A stretch of DNA of 64,000 bases from Peptoniphilaceae bacterium AM52-5BH. Its GTDB lineage: Bacteria; Bacillota; Clostridia; Tissierellales; Peptoniphilaceae. The notes under the pieces were generated by a model. The model worked only from the letters and a program-made list of their open reading frames with translations, did no database searches and was not told the origin of the DNA. The stretch is taken from positions 1-64,000 of the forward strand of contig JAQEDR010000003.1 of assembly GCA_027669155.1 (NCBI GenBank). Reading direction: 5' to 3'. Made by a program: the position numbers and the translations under genes. Shown one piece after another: positions 1-9,963 of the stretch; positions within the stretch are counted from its first letter, which is position 1, and every line of letters begins with the position of its first letter.

Positions 1-706
1 CAAATACCGGCACGCCCCTATTGGGGCTCCGAGTATTCCGTCACATGCACCACTATCCCAACTACTGCTTAAGCAGTTTTTTTATTTGTTTTTATTTACT
101 GACTCCCCCGTAAACGGGTCATAGTATTCCTTTATACTTATTTGGTCAGCGTAATAGTCTTCTTTTAATTGATTTTGTATATATTCTTTTATTTTCTTTT
201 CGTTTCTTCCCACCGTATCTACATAATATCCTCTACACCAAAAATGTCTGTTTCCATATTTGTATTTTAAGTTGGCATGTCTATCAAATATTATTAGTGA
301 ACTTTTTCCTTTTAGATATCCCATGATTTGTGATATTGAATATTTTGGCGGGATTTCTACCAGCATGTGTACATGATCTGGACATAGCTCTGCTTCTATT
401 ATGTTTATTCCTTTTCTTGAGCATAATTCTCGAAGTATACCACCTATATCTTTTCTTAGTTGTCTATATATTACTTGTCTTCTATATTTTGGTGCAAAAA
501 CTATATGATATTTGCATCTCCAGCTTGTATGCGATAAAGTATTTTTATCCATGATTACCTCCTTATTTAATTGTGCATGTGACTATCACAATTATACTTT
601 AAGGAGGTTTTCTTGGTGCTTGAAGCTAAAGCTTATTCCCTCCACCTGCATAGCAGGTGGTTTATTGTTTCGCTCTCTTTCGTTCGCTCAACTCACTAAA
701 GTGAAC
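1..706 (-). mobile_element. IS200/IS605-family element, copy 1 (left edge cut by window)
   Basis: This segment is repeated almost exactly at 753-1438, offset by 752 bp, and holds an intact transposase. Upstream of the gene (right side here) lies an 8-bp hairpin, CCACCTGC/GCAGGTGG at 642-660; on the downstream side are short hairpins (GCCCC/GGGGC near 14-27 and ACTGC/GCAGT near 65-78). IS200/IS605 elements are known to use subterminal hairpins recognised by TnpA, and to leave no target duplication, which fits. The exact ends cannot be fixed because the element runs off the window. Confidence 0.8.
82..552 (-). CDS. tnpA: IS200/IS605 family Y1 HUH transposase TnpA
   Basis: A 156-residue single-domain HUH transposase, the usual length for IS200 TnpA. 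It nicks and rejoins single-stranded DNA at the element's hairpin ends during replication. The HUH metal-binding motif is visible as PDHVHMLV (about residues 58-65), and the probable nucleophile tyrosine lies in KIKEYIQNQ (about residue 124). The protein opens with the family-typical WRCKYHIVFAPKYR. No tnpB or guide-RNA gene accompanies it, so this is an IS200-like rather than a full IS605-like unit. The start is supported by an AAGGAGG-type ribosome-binding site just upstream on the minus strand. The copy appears intact and could be active. Confidence 0.92.
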   Translation of the reverse strand: MDKNTLSHTSWRCKYHIVFAPKYRRQVIYRQLRKDIGGILRELCSRKGINIIEAELCPDHVHMLVEIPPKYSISQIMGYLKGKSSLIIFDRHANLKYKYGNRHFWCRGYYVDTVGRNEKKIKEYIQNQLKEDYYADQISIKEYYDPFTGESVNKNK

Positions 707-835
707 CAAAACTACCAGCTTAGCTGGTAGTTTGCACAGCGCCTATAAGGCGCAAATACCGGCACGCCCCTATTGGGGCTCCGAGTATTCCGTCACATGC
801 ACCACTATCCCAACTACTGCTTAAGCAGTTTTTTT
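707..835. repeat. Run of short hairpins between the two IS copies
   Basis: Four adjacent inverted repeats are visible: CTACCAGC/GCTGGTAG (712-730, loop TTA), GCGCCT/AGGCGC (739-753, loop ATA), GCCCC/GGGGC (766-779) and ACTGC/GCAGT followed by seven T (about 817-836). The part from 753 on also occurs at the left of copy 1, so this is most likely the 3' end of the second element. The T-tract hairpin could also end rightward transcription. Confidence 0.6.
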
Positions 836-1438
836 ATTTGTTTTTATTTACTGACTCCCCCGTAAACGGGTCATAGTATTCCTTTATACTTATTTGGTCA
901 GCGTAATAGTCTTCTTTTAATTGATTTTGTATATATTCTTTTATTTTCTTTTCGTTTCTTCCCACCGTATCTACATAATATCCTCTACACCAAAAATGTC
1001 TGTTTCCATATTTGTATTTTAAGTTGGCATGTCTATCAAATATTATTAGTGAACTTTTTCCTTTTAGATATCCCATGATTTGTGATATTGAATATTTTGG
1101 CGGGATTTCTACCAGCATGTGTACATGATCTGGACATAGCTCTGCTTCTATTATGTTTATTCCTTTTCTTGAGCATAATTCTCGAAGTATACCGCCTATA
1201 TATTACTTGTCTTCTATATTTTGGTGCAAAAACTATATGATATTTGCATCTCCAGCTTGTATGCGATAAAGTATTTTTATCCATGATTACCTCCTTATTT
1301 AATTGTGCATGTGACTATCACAATTATACTTTAAGGAGGTTTTCTTGGTGCTTGAAGCTAAAGCTTATTCCCTCCACCTGCATAGCAGGTGGTTTATTGT
1401 TTCGCTCTCTTTCGTTCGCTCAACTCACTAAAGTGAAC
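753..1438 (-). mobile_element. IS200/IS605-family element, copy 2 (defective)
   Basis: Direct repeat of 1-706. The only differences I see are a 20-bp deletion and one base change at about 1192-1195, inside the transposase gene. The pair is head to tail, which suggests tandem insertion or local duplication. The terminal hairpin recurs at 1374-1392. Identity ends abruptly at 1438 after GTGAAC, which marks the shared boundary. Confidence 0.8.
834..1284 (-). pseudogene. tnpA: tnpA pseudogene (20-bp deletion, frameshift)
   Basis: Read on the minus strand, the first ~30 codons match the intact transposase at 82-552. A 20-bp deletion then shifts the frame. The downstream part, including the HUH motif region and catalytic tyrosine, survives only in another frame (834-1118). 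The total length is 451 bp against 471 bp in the intact copy. A functional protein is not expected, but the ends of this element could still be mobilised in trans by the intact copy next door. Confidence 0.88.
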
Positions 1439-1445
1439 AAATAGG

Positions 1446-1475
1446 AAAAGGCAGGGAAGTTAATCTCTGCCTTTT
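1446..1475 (-). terminator. Rho-independent terminator of the flavoprotein gene
   Basis: AAAAGGCAG (1446-1454) pairs with CTGCCTTTT (1467-1475). On the minus strand the stem is followed by a T-rich stretch, 23 bp after the stop of the gene at 1498-2679. The symmetric A/T flanks could let it work in both directions. Confidence 0.75.
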
Positions 1476-1497
1476 AGCTTGTTAAATTTTCCTATAT

Positions 1498-2679
1498 TTA
1501 CTTACCAAAAATCTCAGTACCTAGTTTAGTTTCTTCTATATTTGCTCCGTTAAAGACGATATTCTTAACATCTGTTTGGTATTTGATATCTCCCCAGAGG
1601 ATGCCTCCTACGTAGGAATTTTCTTTTTTGAAGAGTTTGTAGATTTTGCCGTCTATTTCTTTCTTTTCTTCTGTGATTCCTTCGCCTGAGTTCATGCCTG
1701 CTGAAAATAGTTTGATATCTCCAAGCATGAGGGTTGAGAATGGTTTTGGTTGTTTGTAAGATTCGCTATCGCCTGTCATGTTATGGCCTGCGATCTTGCC
1801 CATCTCTTGGCTTGAAGTCCAGAGTCCTATGGTGAATTGGCCGATTTGTGCACAGTCTCCTGCTGCAAAGATTCCTTCGTGCTCAGTCTCTAGGTGGTCG
1901 TTTACCATAATTCCTCTATCAGTTTCAAGTCCTGATTCTTGTGCCATCTTGATGTTTGATCTGATGCCTGCTTGAACCATTATAGCATCTGCAGGGATTT
2001 CTGTTCCATCAGCAAGCTTCACTCCGCAAACTGCCCCGTCTTTTGTGAGGATTTCTTGGGTGTTTTTTCCGGTGTAGGTCTTTATTCCCATAGCATTTAA
2101 GTTTTCTTCAAGCTTTTCTGAAAGCTCACGGTCGAGTTGTCTCGCGAGTAGGTAGTCAAAGCTTTCTATTACTGTGATGTTTAGGCCGAGTTTTTGGGCA
2201 GAGAAAGCTGCTTCTAGTCCTAGGATTCCTCCTCCTATAACTACGACTTCCTTCTTGCCGGCTACGTATTCCTTGAAGCTTCTAAGGTCATCTACAGTTC
2301 TTATTGCAAATACGCCCTTGGAGTCTACGTTTGTGATTGGTGGAACGAAGGCTCTTGCCCCTGTTGCGATAAGGGCTTTGCCAAATTCGATTTCTTCTCC
2401 GTCTGCTAGATATGCGATTCTTTTTTCTGGATCTATCTTTTCTACCTTTGTAGAAAGTCTTTCTTCTATATGTCTTTCGCTATACCATGGTTCGTTTTTA
2501 ACGAAAATTTCATCTTCCTCGAAGTCCTTGCAGATTAGTTCAGATAGTCTAGTCCTCCAGTAGGTGGATGGTTTTTCTTCTGAAACAATTAGAATTGATG
2601 CGTCTGAATCCTTTTTTCTTATTTCTTCGGTTGCTGATAGGCCAGCAATTCCGTTTCCTATAATTAGATAATCGTACAT
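1498..2679 (-). CDS. NAD(P)H:rubredoxin oxidoreductase-like FAD protein
   Basis: A 393-residue pyridine nucleotide-disulfide oxidoreductase-fold flavoprotein. The N-terminal FAD Rossmann motif is GNGIAGLSA (about 8-16), the NAD-binding motif is GGGILGLEAA (about 149-158), and the second FAD motif is FAAGDCAQ (about 271-278). The overall pattern, including YWRTRLSEL near residue 40 and a C-terminal domain ending in GDIKYQTDVK, resembles clostridial NADH:rubredoxin oxidoreductase and the nitrite-reductase FAD subunit. Two rubredoxins at 26304-26773 are plausible electron acceptors, giving a route from NADH to oxygen or peroxide detoxification. The gene is monocistronic, with its own promoter and terminator. 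A general NADH oxidase is the main alternative. Confidence 0.82.
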   Translation of the reverse strand: MYDYLIIGNGIAGLSATEEIRKKDSDASILIVSEEKPSTYWRTRLSELICKDFEEDEIFVKNEPWYSERHIEERLSTKVEKIDPEKRIAYLADGEEIEFGKALIATGARAFVPPITNVDSKGVFAIRTVDDLRSFKEYVAGKKEVVVIGGGILGLEAAFSAQKLGLNITVIESFDYLLARQLDRELSEKLEENLNAMGIKTYTGKNTQEILTKDGAVCGVKLADGTEIPADAIMVQAGIRSNIKMAQESGLETDRGIMVNDHLETEHEGIFAAGDCAQIGQFTIGLWTSSQEMGKIAGHNMTGDSESYKQPKPFSTLMLGDIKLFSAGMNSGEGITEEKKEIDGKIYKLFKKENSYVGGILWGDIKYQTDVKNIVFNGANIEETKLGTEIFGK

Positions 2680-2714
2680 AATATTCCTTTCCTGTCTTTA
2701 TTATTTATATCTAT

Positions 2715-2743
2715 ATTATACAGTTTGTTAAATTATCTGACAA
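2715..2743 (-). promoter_or_regulatory. Sigma-A promoter of the flavoprotein gene
   Basis: On the minus strand TTGTCA (2743-2738) is separated by exactly 17 bp from TATAAT (2720-2715). It lies about 35 bp upstream of the start at 2679, with a GGAAAGG ribosome-binding site in between. This is one of the best consensus promoters in the window. Confidence 0.8.
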
Positions 2744-2795
2744 ACGAAACAAAGCTCTAAACGAGAAGGGTATAGTAGAAGGAAAAGGAGGCGTT

Positions 2796-3302
2796 ATGAT
2801 ATTTAGAAAAGCAAGCTTAGAAGATATAGAATCGATTGGAGGGATTTTAGAAATGGCAAGGAGATCCCTCCGTGATGATGGGATAGACCAATGGCAAAAG
2901 ACTAATCCCAATGAGGATATTATAAGAGAGCAAATCGAAAAGGACGATGCTTATGTATTTGATAAGGATGGAAAGGTCCTAGCCTATGCCTATGTTTTTG
3001 ATGGAGTCGACCCTTGCTATAATATTCATGAGGATAAGTTTAAGTCTGATAGTTACCTAGTAATCCATAGCTTGATGGTTGATAATAGGGGAATTGTGCC
3101 AAAGCTTGGGACTAAGTTTATGGAGGCTTTAGTAGACTTTACAGAAAAGTCTGGCAAAGAAGCCATCAGAATCGACACCCACGAGGATAATTTTAGGATG
3201 AGGGGCTTGCTCCATAAGTTTTCCTTCGAGGAAATCGGCATTGTACAAATTGACGAGGACGGCATTCCTAAAGATAGGATTTGCTATGAGAAAGTCCTAT
3301 GA
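2796..3302 (+). CDS. GNAT family N-acetyltransferase
   Basis: A 168-residue protein with the GNAT layout: an N-terminal beta-alpha start (MIFRKASLEDIESIGGIL), a central strand with LVIHSLMVDNRGIVPKLG around residues 88-105, where acetyl-CoA would bind, and a C-terminal EAIRIDTHEDNFRMRGLLHKFSFEEIG segment typical of single-domain GNATs. Substrate unknown. Start chosen from AAGGAGG six bases before the ATG. It overlaps the helicase gene by four bases (ATGA), so the two are probably co-transcribed and translationally coupled. Confidence 0.85.
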   Translation: MIFRKASLEDIESIGGILEMARRSLRDDGIDQWQKTNPNEDIIREQIEKDDAYVFDKDGKVLAYAYVFDGVDPCYNIHEDKFKSDSYLVIHSLMVDNRGIVPKLGTKFMEALVDFTEKSGKEAIRIDTHEDNFRMRGLLHKFSFEEIGIVQIDEDGIPKDRICYEKVL

Positions 3303-5854
3303 AAAATATTGGCCAAGAAGAAATAATCAAAAATGCCAAGCTTCCTGCTGTAGTAATAGCAGGGCCTGGTACGGGTAAGACCCATACTATTGTTGGCTTT
3401 GTGGCTGAAGCTATCAAAGAGGGGAAAGTAGCCGCAAACAAAATCCTCATCACTACCTTCACCAAAAAGGCTGCCCGAGAGCTTAATACGAGAATTATCA
3501 CAAGACTTAGAAAAGATGGGCTCGACACAGACCTTGAGGATATGAAGATAGGTAACTTTCACTCCATTGCCATATCATTTATCACAAAATACAGAAGGCT
3601 CGATGATAATTTCTTCAATCTTAAGATAATCGACTCCAACATGGAGGAATTTATAGTAGAAGAAAATCTAGATATTTTCACTAGCCTTCCTCACTTTGAT
3701 GACTTAGTAGACAAAAATTATGCTACAACAACTATCCTAGACATTTTTCAAACCCTAATCAATCAAATGATAGATCCAATATCCCTTAGGGATTCAGCTT
3801 CTCCTCAAGACAAGCTTGCCTACGAGATATTTACGACCTACGAAAAGCTCCTAGACTCCTTGGGGCTAATTAATTTCCAGCTTATCTTAAAACGTTTCTT
3901 GGACTTGCTTAAAGATCCTGTAATTGGGGAGAAAATAAGGGAGGAAATTGACCTTGTTGTAATTGACGAATATCAAGATACCAACCTTATCCAGGAAGAA
4001 ATCGCCATCAATCTTACAAAAAACGGCAATATCATAGTTTTTGGAGATGATGACCAGGCCCTTTATTCCTTTAGGGGAGCGGATGCGAGAAACCTAACCC
4101 ATTTTGACGAGAAATTCTACGCTAGGACTGGAATTAGGGCGAGTAAGTATTTTCTAAATATTAATTATAGGTCCAATCAAGTCATAATCGATAAGGCGAG
4201 ATCCTTTATGGAAGAGGCCAAGGGTTCTAGCAAGAAGGACCTTAAGTCGAACAAGGCAGAGGAAAATCCCAATACCATTGTAAGGGCTAGGGCGGATGAG
4301 ATGGACAATCTCGTAATGATAGTAAAGCTCTTATCAAAGAAAATTAAACTCGGCCAAATTGCCTTTCTTTTCCCAAACTTTAACAACCCCTACCCTTCAA
4401 TCCTCCAGAAGAAATTCGAAAGCGCCGGAATAAAAGTAATCAACAGGAAAAGCGACGGTTACTTTAGAAGAGAAGAAATTCGCCTAATACTCTTTATCCT
4501 CCTAAAACTTGCGAAGACTGGACCGATCAATACCGACTTTAGGGGAGGGAAGATGACCTATGGGCAAAGGCAGAAGCTTGACTATAGAAACTTCCTTAAG
4601 GAAATCTATGAGGACTATCACTTTAATAAGAATAGAGAAATAAGGACCTTCATAGAAAATGTATCAGAATCTTCTCCTATATCAAATATTGTTTACGAAA
4701 TTATGGGCCTTAGGACCTTTAAGGATATTCTAAAGGATAAGGATCAGGAGAGGAATGATTTAATCTTTAAAAATATCAGCAAATTCATTAATCTTGCTGT
4801 CGAATACGACGAGATTTTTGAGGGAGTTAGTGACTACTATCAGAAGTTTATCTTCTCCTATATCTTCATATATTTTAAGAAAAACGCCATAGGGGAATTT
4901 GACGAGGATGATATTTACGATGATGCCATAAACTTTATGACCATCCACCAATCTAAGGGATTGGAGTTTGAGGTAGTATTTGTATCTAGTCTTGGAGATT
5001 ACCCAAGAAGGGATTATGATAAGTTCACCGATAGGTACGTAGAAAAAGATAGCCTAGAAAAAAAGGAATTGGATTTCTATAGGAAATACTACACGGCCTT
5101 TACTAGGGCGAAAAACCTCCTAGTCCTTTTGGATAATTCTACAGATCGAAGGATCAAAGACTTCGCAAACTCCCTCGATTCATCTTCCAAGCTAAGCTCC
5201 ATTGACTTTAAGATGGAAGAGATGAAAGATGAAAAGAAGATCCTCGCCTTTACCACAGACATCGATGTCTATATGACCTGCCCCTTAAAGTATAAATTTG
5301 TAAGAAAACTTTCCTTTAGGACAAAAAAGACACAAAGCCTAATTTTTGGTTCCAAGGTCCACAATCTCGCCCAATATATCTACTCTCCTTCCTTTGATAA
5401 AAAGGATATGACAAAGTTCTTGTGGGAGAATAAGGGCTATATTGAGCCAGTTTCAAACCTGCTAAACAGGGGCTTTGATGTGAAGCTAAGCGAGGCGAAT
5501 TATAAAACAGATAGAGATTTCTACATCCTTCAAGGAAATATCGACCTTATCTTAGATGATTCTTCAATCATGGACCTAAAGACTGGGTCTTTTGATGAGA
5601 AAAGTCTCGCCAAATACAAAAAGCAACTTTTAACCTATAGACAGCTCCTTCTAGCTAATGGCAAGAAAGTTAATAAGCTCTACCTATATTTTATAGAAAA
5701 AGATGAGCTAATCGAAGTAAGAGATGAGGGATTTGACATGGCTACGATAGATGATGTGGCGCATGAGATTGTAAGAGAAAATTTCGAGCTCAAGACCGAA
5801 GATAGGAAAGCTTGCAAGTTCTGTCCTATGAAGCACTTCTGCGGGAGAGCTTGA
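3299..5854 (+). CDS. UvrD/PcrA-type helicase fused to PD-(D/E)XK nuclease with Fe-S cysteines
   Basis: An 851-residue superfamily 1 DNA helicase. Walker A is AGPGTGKT at 21-28, the Walker B box DEYQDT is at about 223, FGDDDQALYSFRGA (motif III) is near 250, and MTIHQSKGLEFEVVF (motif V) is near 550. Beyond the usual ~720-residue PcrA length is a RecB/AddB-like nuclease region: GSKVHNLAQY near 683, MDLKTGS near 757, and a terminal cysteine cluster C-x2-C-x5-C (about 838-847). That cluster, with an earlier cysteine near the CPLKYKF segment, resembles the 4Fe-4S staple of AddB and Cas4 nucleases. Likely role: DNA unwinding coupled to resection or repair. It is translationally coupled to the acetyltransferase upstream. 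Not a standard AddA, because no AddB partner is adjacent. Confidence 0.88.
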   Translation: MKNIGQEEIIKNAKLPAVVIAGPGTGKTHTIVGFVAEAIKEGKVAANKILITTFTKKAARELNTRIITRLRKDGLDTDLEDMKIGNFHSIAISFITKYRRLDDNFFNLKIIDSNMEEFIVEENLDIFTSLPHFDDLVDKNYATTTILDIFQTLINQMIDPISLRDSASPQDKLAYEIFTTYEKLLDSLGLINFQLILKRFLDLLKDPVIGEKIREEIDLVVIDEYQDTNLIQEEIAINLTKNGNIIVFGDDDQALYSFRGADARNLTHFDEKFYARTGIRASKYFLNINYRSNQVIIDKARSFMEEAKGSSKKDLKSNKAEENPNTIVRARADEMDNLVMIVKLLSKKIKLGQIAFLFPNFNNPYPSILQKKFESAGIKVINRKSDGYFRREEIRLILFILLKLAKTGPINTDFRGGKMTYGQRQKLDYRNFLKEIYEDYHFNKNREIRTFIENVSESSPISNIVYEIMGLRTFKDILKDKDQERNDLIFKNISKFINLAVEYDEIFEGVSDYYQKFIFSYIFIYFKKNAIGEFDEDDIYDDAINFMTIHQSKGLEFEVVFVSSLGDYPRRDYDKFTDRYVEKDSLEKKELDFYRKYYTAFTRAKNLLVLLDNSTDRRIKDFANSLDSSSKLSSIDFKMEEMKDEKKILAFTTDIDVYMTCPLKYKFVRKLSFRTKKTQSLIFGSKVHNLAQYIYSPSFDKKDMTKFLWENKGYIEPVSNLLNRGFDVKLSEANYKTDRDFYILQGNIDLILDDSSIMDLKTGSFDEKSLAKYKKQLLTYRQLLLANGKKVNKLYLYFIEKDELIEVRDEGFDMATIDDVAHEIVRENFELKTEDRKACKFCPMKHFCGRA

Positions 5855-5894
5855 ATTCCCTCTACTATGTTATACAATATAGATAGGTGATAAA

Positions 5895-6221
5895 ATGATT
5901 GAATCTCAAATGCTAAAGGGAGTAATAGAAGGCGTTATACTCCATATTATAAAAAATAACGAAACATATGGCTATGAAATCGTAGAAGAGCTCAAAAATT
6001 CTGGCTTTTATGCCATGACTGAAGGGACGGTCTACCCAATCCTACAGAGACTTTCCAAGAAGGGCTTTATCTTTGGAGCCTACAAGAAATCTACGATTGG
6101 GCCAAAGAGAAAATATTACTATATAAGCCCAAAGGGCAGGGACTATCTCGATAGCTTCTACAAGTCCTTTGATGAGTTAAGCTACGCTACAGGAAATGTA
6201 CTAAGTAAGGGGATAAGATGA
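5895..6221 (+). CDS. PadR family transcriptional regulator
   Basis: A 108-residue winged-helix regulator. It has the PadR hallmarks: LKGVIEGVILHIIKNNETYGYEIVEEL at the N-terminus and TEGTVYPILQRLSKKGFI in the recognition and wing region, followed by GPKRKYYYISPKGRDYL. PadR proteins usually repress small operons in response to toxic or cell-wall-active compounds; the target is unknown here. It overlaps the next gene (rsuA) by four bases, which suggests co-transcription. Confidence 0.88.
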   Translation: MIESQMLKGVIEGVILHIIKNNETYGYEIVEELKNSGFYAMTEGTVYPILQRLSKKGFIFGAYKKSTIGPKRKYYYISPKGRDYLDSFYKSFDELSYATGNVLSKGIR

Positions 6222-6916
6222 GACTAGATAAGATGATAGGAAATTCTGGCCTAGATACCAGAAAAAACATCAAAAAAAATGCCAAGAAGGGAGCTATTCT
6301 TGTAAATGGCGAAATAGTAAAGGATACAGCAACCCAGGTTGACCCAGAAGTCGATGAAGTGTACTACATGGGTCATTTCGTGGACTATTTCGAAAATATT
6401 TATGTCATGATGAATAAGCCAGCGGGCTTTCTTTCAGCGACAGAAGACAGGGAACCCACTGTAATAGATCTCTTGGATGATTTCTATAAAGTAATCGACC
6501 TATCCATAGCTGGAAGGCTCGATAAGGATACCACAGGTCTCCTTCTTCTTTCGACAGATGGTAAGTTCATTCATAGGGTAACTAGCCCAAATTCAAATAT
6601 AGAAAAAACCTATCTTGTAGAAACGAGAGATAAGATAGATGAAAGCCTAATAGACTTATTCAAGGAAGGAGTCTATATCAAAGAAGACGACTACACAGCA
6701 AGAAGCGCCAAGCTTGAAATCCTAGAAGATAAGAAGGCTATAGTCAAGGTTACTGAAGGCAAGTTCCATCTAGTAAAAAGGCTCTTTTCAAATTGCGATA
6801 ACAAGGTAGAAAAGCTTAAAAGGATTGCCATAGGAGATTTATCCTTAGACGAACACTTGGCAGAAGGCGAGTATAGGGAGCTAAGTGATGATGAAATATC
6901 CCTACTTATGGAGTAA
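6218..6916 (+). CDS. rsuA: 16S rRNA pseudouridine synthase, RsuA family
   Basis: A 232-residue pseudouridine synthase. An N-terminal S4 RNA-binding domain (MRLDKMIGNSGL ... ILVNGEIV, 1-45) precedes the catalytic domain, whose motif II is visible as AGRLDKDTTGLLLLSTDG (about 92-109), with the catalytic aspartate in RLDKDT. MNKPAGFLSATED near residue 64 is typical of RsuA/RluB/E/F enzymes. The most likely target is the RsuA site in 16S rRNA; RluB or RluF specificity cannot be excluded. Start coupled to the PadR stop (ATGA). Confidence 0.88.
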   Translation: MRLDKMIGNSGLDTRKNIKKNAKKGAILVNGEIVKDTATQVDPEVDEVYYMGHFVDYFENIYVMMNKPAGFLSATEDREPTVIDLLDDFYKVIDLSIAGRLDKDTTGLLLLSTDGKFIHRVTSPNSNIEKTYLVETRDKIDESLIDLFKEGVYIKEDDYTARSAKLEILEDKKAIVKVTEGKFHLVKRLFSNCDNKVEKLKRIAIGDLSLDEHLAEGEYRELSDDEISLLME

Positions 6917-6955
6917 AATAAGGATAATATAAGTTAGGATAAGACGGAGAAAACT

Positions 6956-7558
6956 ATGTATGAAAATTACGTAAAGAATATATTGGATAGGATCTTGGCT
7001 CTTTTGGGCCTTATTATCCTCTCACCAATATTTTTGCTTACAGCTCTCGCCATCAAAATCGAAGAGCCCAAGGGAAAAGTCTTCTTCATCCAGGATAGGT
7101 CTGGTAAGGAAGGTAAGGCTTTCTCCTGTATCAAATTTAGGTCGATGTCAACAGAAGCCCCAGACAACGCCGCAACTTGGGAGCTTGATAATGCGGATAG
7201 CTACATAACAAAAGTAGGTCATTTCATCAGAAAGACTTCCATTGACGAGCTTCCCCAGCTTATAAATATAATAAAGGGTGATATGAGCATAGTAGGACCA
7301 AGGCCGGTTATCCTAAAGGAAGAAGAGCTTATAAACTTAAGAAAAGAATACGGGGCCTTGACTGTACGACCAGGGATAACAGGTCTTAGTCAAATTTCAG
7401 GCAGGGATAATCTCCCTCCCAGTAAAAAGGCAGAGACTGATGGTGAATATGCAGCAAATGTAACTTTCTTAAATGACTTAAAAATAATACTAAAAACAAT
7501 CCCCCAAGTCCTATCAGGAGAAGGGGTTAGCGAAGGAAAGAAGGAAGATTTTAGGTAA
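6956..7558 (+). CDS. Bacterial sugar transferase (undecaprenyl-phosphate sugar-1-P transferase)
   Basis: A 200-residue polyprenyl-phosphate glycosyl-1-phosphate transferase of the short, single-domain type. One re-entrant membrane helix lies near residues 12-33, followed by the family blocks KFRSM, FIRKTSIDELPQLINIIKGDMSIVGPRP (about 88-115, cut here by other residues) and RPGITGLSQISGRD. It would load the first sugar phosphate of an exopolysaccharide, capsule or protein glycan onto undecaprenyl phosphate at the inner face of the membrane. No other polysaccharide genes lie beside it, which is unusual; it may serve surface-protein glycosylation. Confidence 0.88.
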   Translation: MYENYVKNILDRILALLGLIILSPIFLLTALAIKIEEPKGKVFFIQDRSGKEGKAFSCIKFRSMSTEAPDNAATWELDNADSYITKVGHFIRKTSIDELPQLINIIKGDMSIVGPRPVILKEEELINLRKEYGALTVRPGITGLSQISGRDNLPPSKKAETDGEYAANVTFLNDLKIILKTIPQVLSGEGVSEGKKEDFR

Positions 7559-7655
7559 AACTAAACATTTTCCTTATTTTTCTTAAAAATTTTCACCTTG
7601 AATGATTTAAACTATGGGCTCTTGTCTGCTTCTATAAAAATATTTATGAAAATGA

Positions 7656-7684
7656 TTGCAAGAATAAAATATTTATGGTAAACT
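7656..7684 (+). promoter_or_regulatory. Promoter of the glycerol operon
   Basis: TTGCAA (7656-7661), a 17-bp spacer and TAAACT (7679-7684). It lies just upstream of the leader hairpin at 7701-7742 and about 80 bp before glpP. The spacing is ideal and both boxes match in 4-5 of 6 positions. Confidence 0.6.
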
Positions 7685-7700
7685 ACTAGTAAGAGAATAT

Positions 7701-7742
7701 ATTAGAGAAGACGAGCTGTAGTAAATTTGCACGCTCGTTTTC
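7701..7742 (+). promoter_or_regulatory. Leader hairpin, candidate GlpP mRNA target 1
   Basis: The leader carries ATTAGAGAAGACGAGCT (7701-7717). GAAGACGAGC (7707-7716) pairs with GCTCGTTTTC (7733-7742), ten pairs with one G.U. The same 17-base motif, with one change, heads the leader at 9892 before the glycerol-3-phosphate oxidase gene. GlpP of Bacillus is known to bind glp leader mRNA with glycerol-3-phosphate and prevent termination, so a shared leader motif in front of glpP itself and the dehydrogenase is best read as its target. Confidence 0.6.
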
Positions 7743-7760
7743 TGTGTTCATGGAGGTTGT

Positions 7761-9847
<2,087 letters not shown>

Positions 9848-9876
9848 TTAACGAATTAGATAAATTGTGATATAAT
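9848..9876 (+). promoter_or_regulatory. Promoter for the glycerol-3-phosphate oxidation genes
   Basis: TTAACG (9848-9853), a 17-bp spacer and TATAAT (9871-9876), placed immediately after the glpK stop and 16 bp before the leader motif. The -35 box is weak, so basal activity or read-through from glpK may matter. Confidence 0.5.
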
Positions 9877-9891
9877 ATAAACAGAATATGA

Positions 9892-9940
9892 ATTAGAGAA
9901 GGCGAGCTAAAGTATTACCCTACTTTAGCTCGCCGTTTTT
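9892..9940 (+). terminator. Conditional terminator, candidate GlpP target 2
   Basis: A perfect 14-bp stem (9901-9914 with 9921-9934, loop TTACCC) is followed by GTTTTT. It sits between a promoter (9871) and the gene at 9964, so it would stop transcription before the coding region unless antitermination occurs. Its 5' edge ATTAGAGAAGGCGAGCT repeats the glpP leader motif at 7701 with one change. This is the architecture known for GlpP-controlled leaders. Confidence 0.75.
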
Positions 9941-9963
9941 CCGTTAGAAAAAGGGAGGAATAT

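Noticed and set aside
1036..1284. 82-codon minus-strand frame in IS copy 2 as a separate gene
   Set aside because: It is the 5' part of the frameshifted transposase that runs into an out-of-frame tail.
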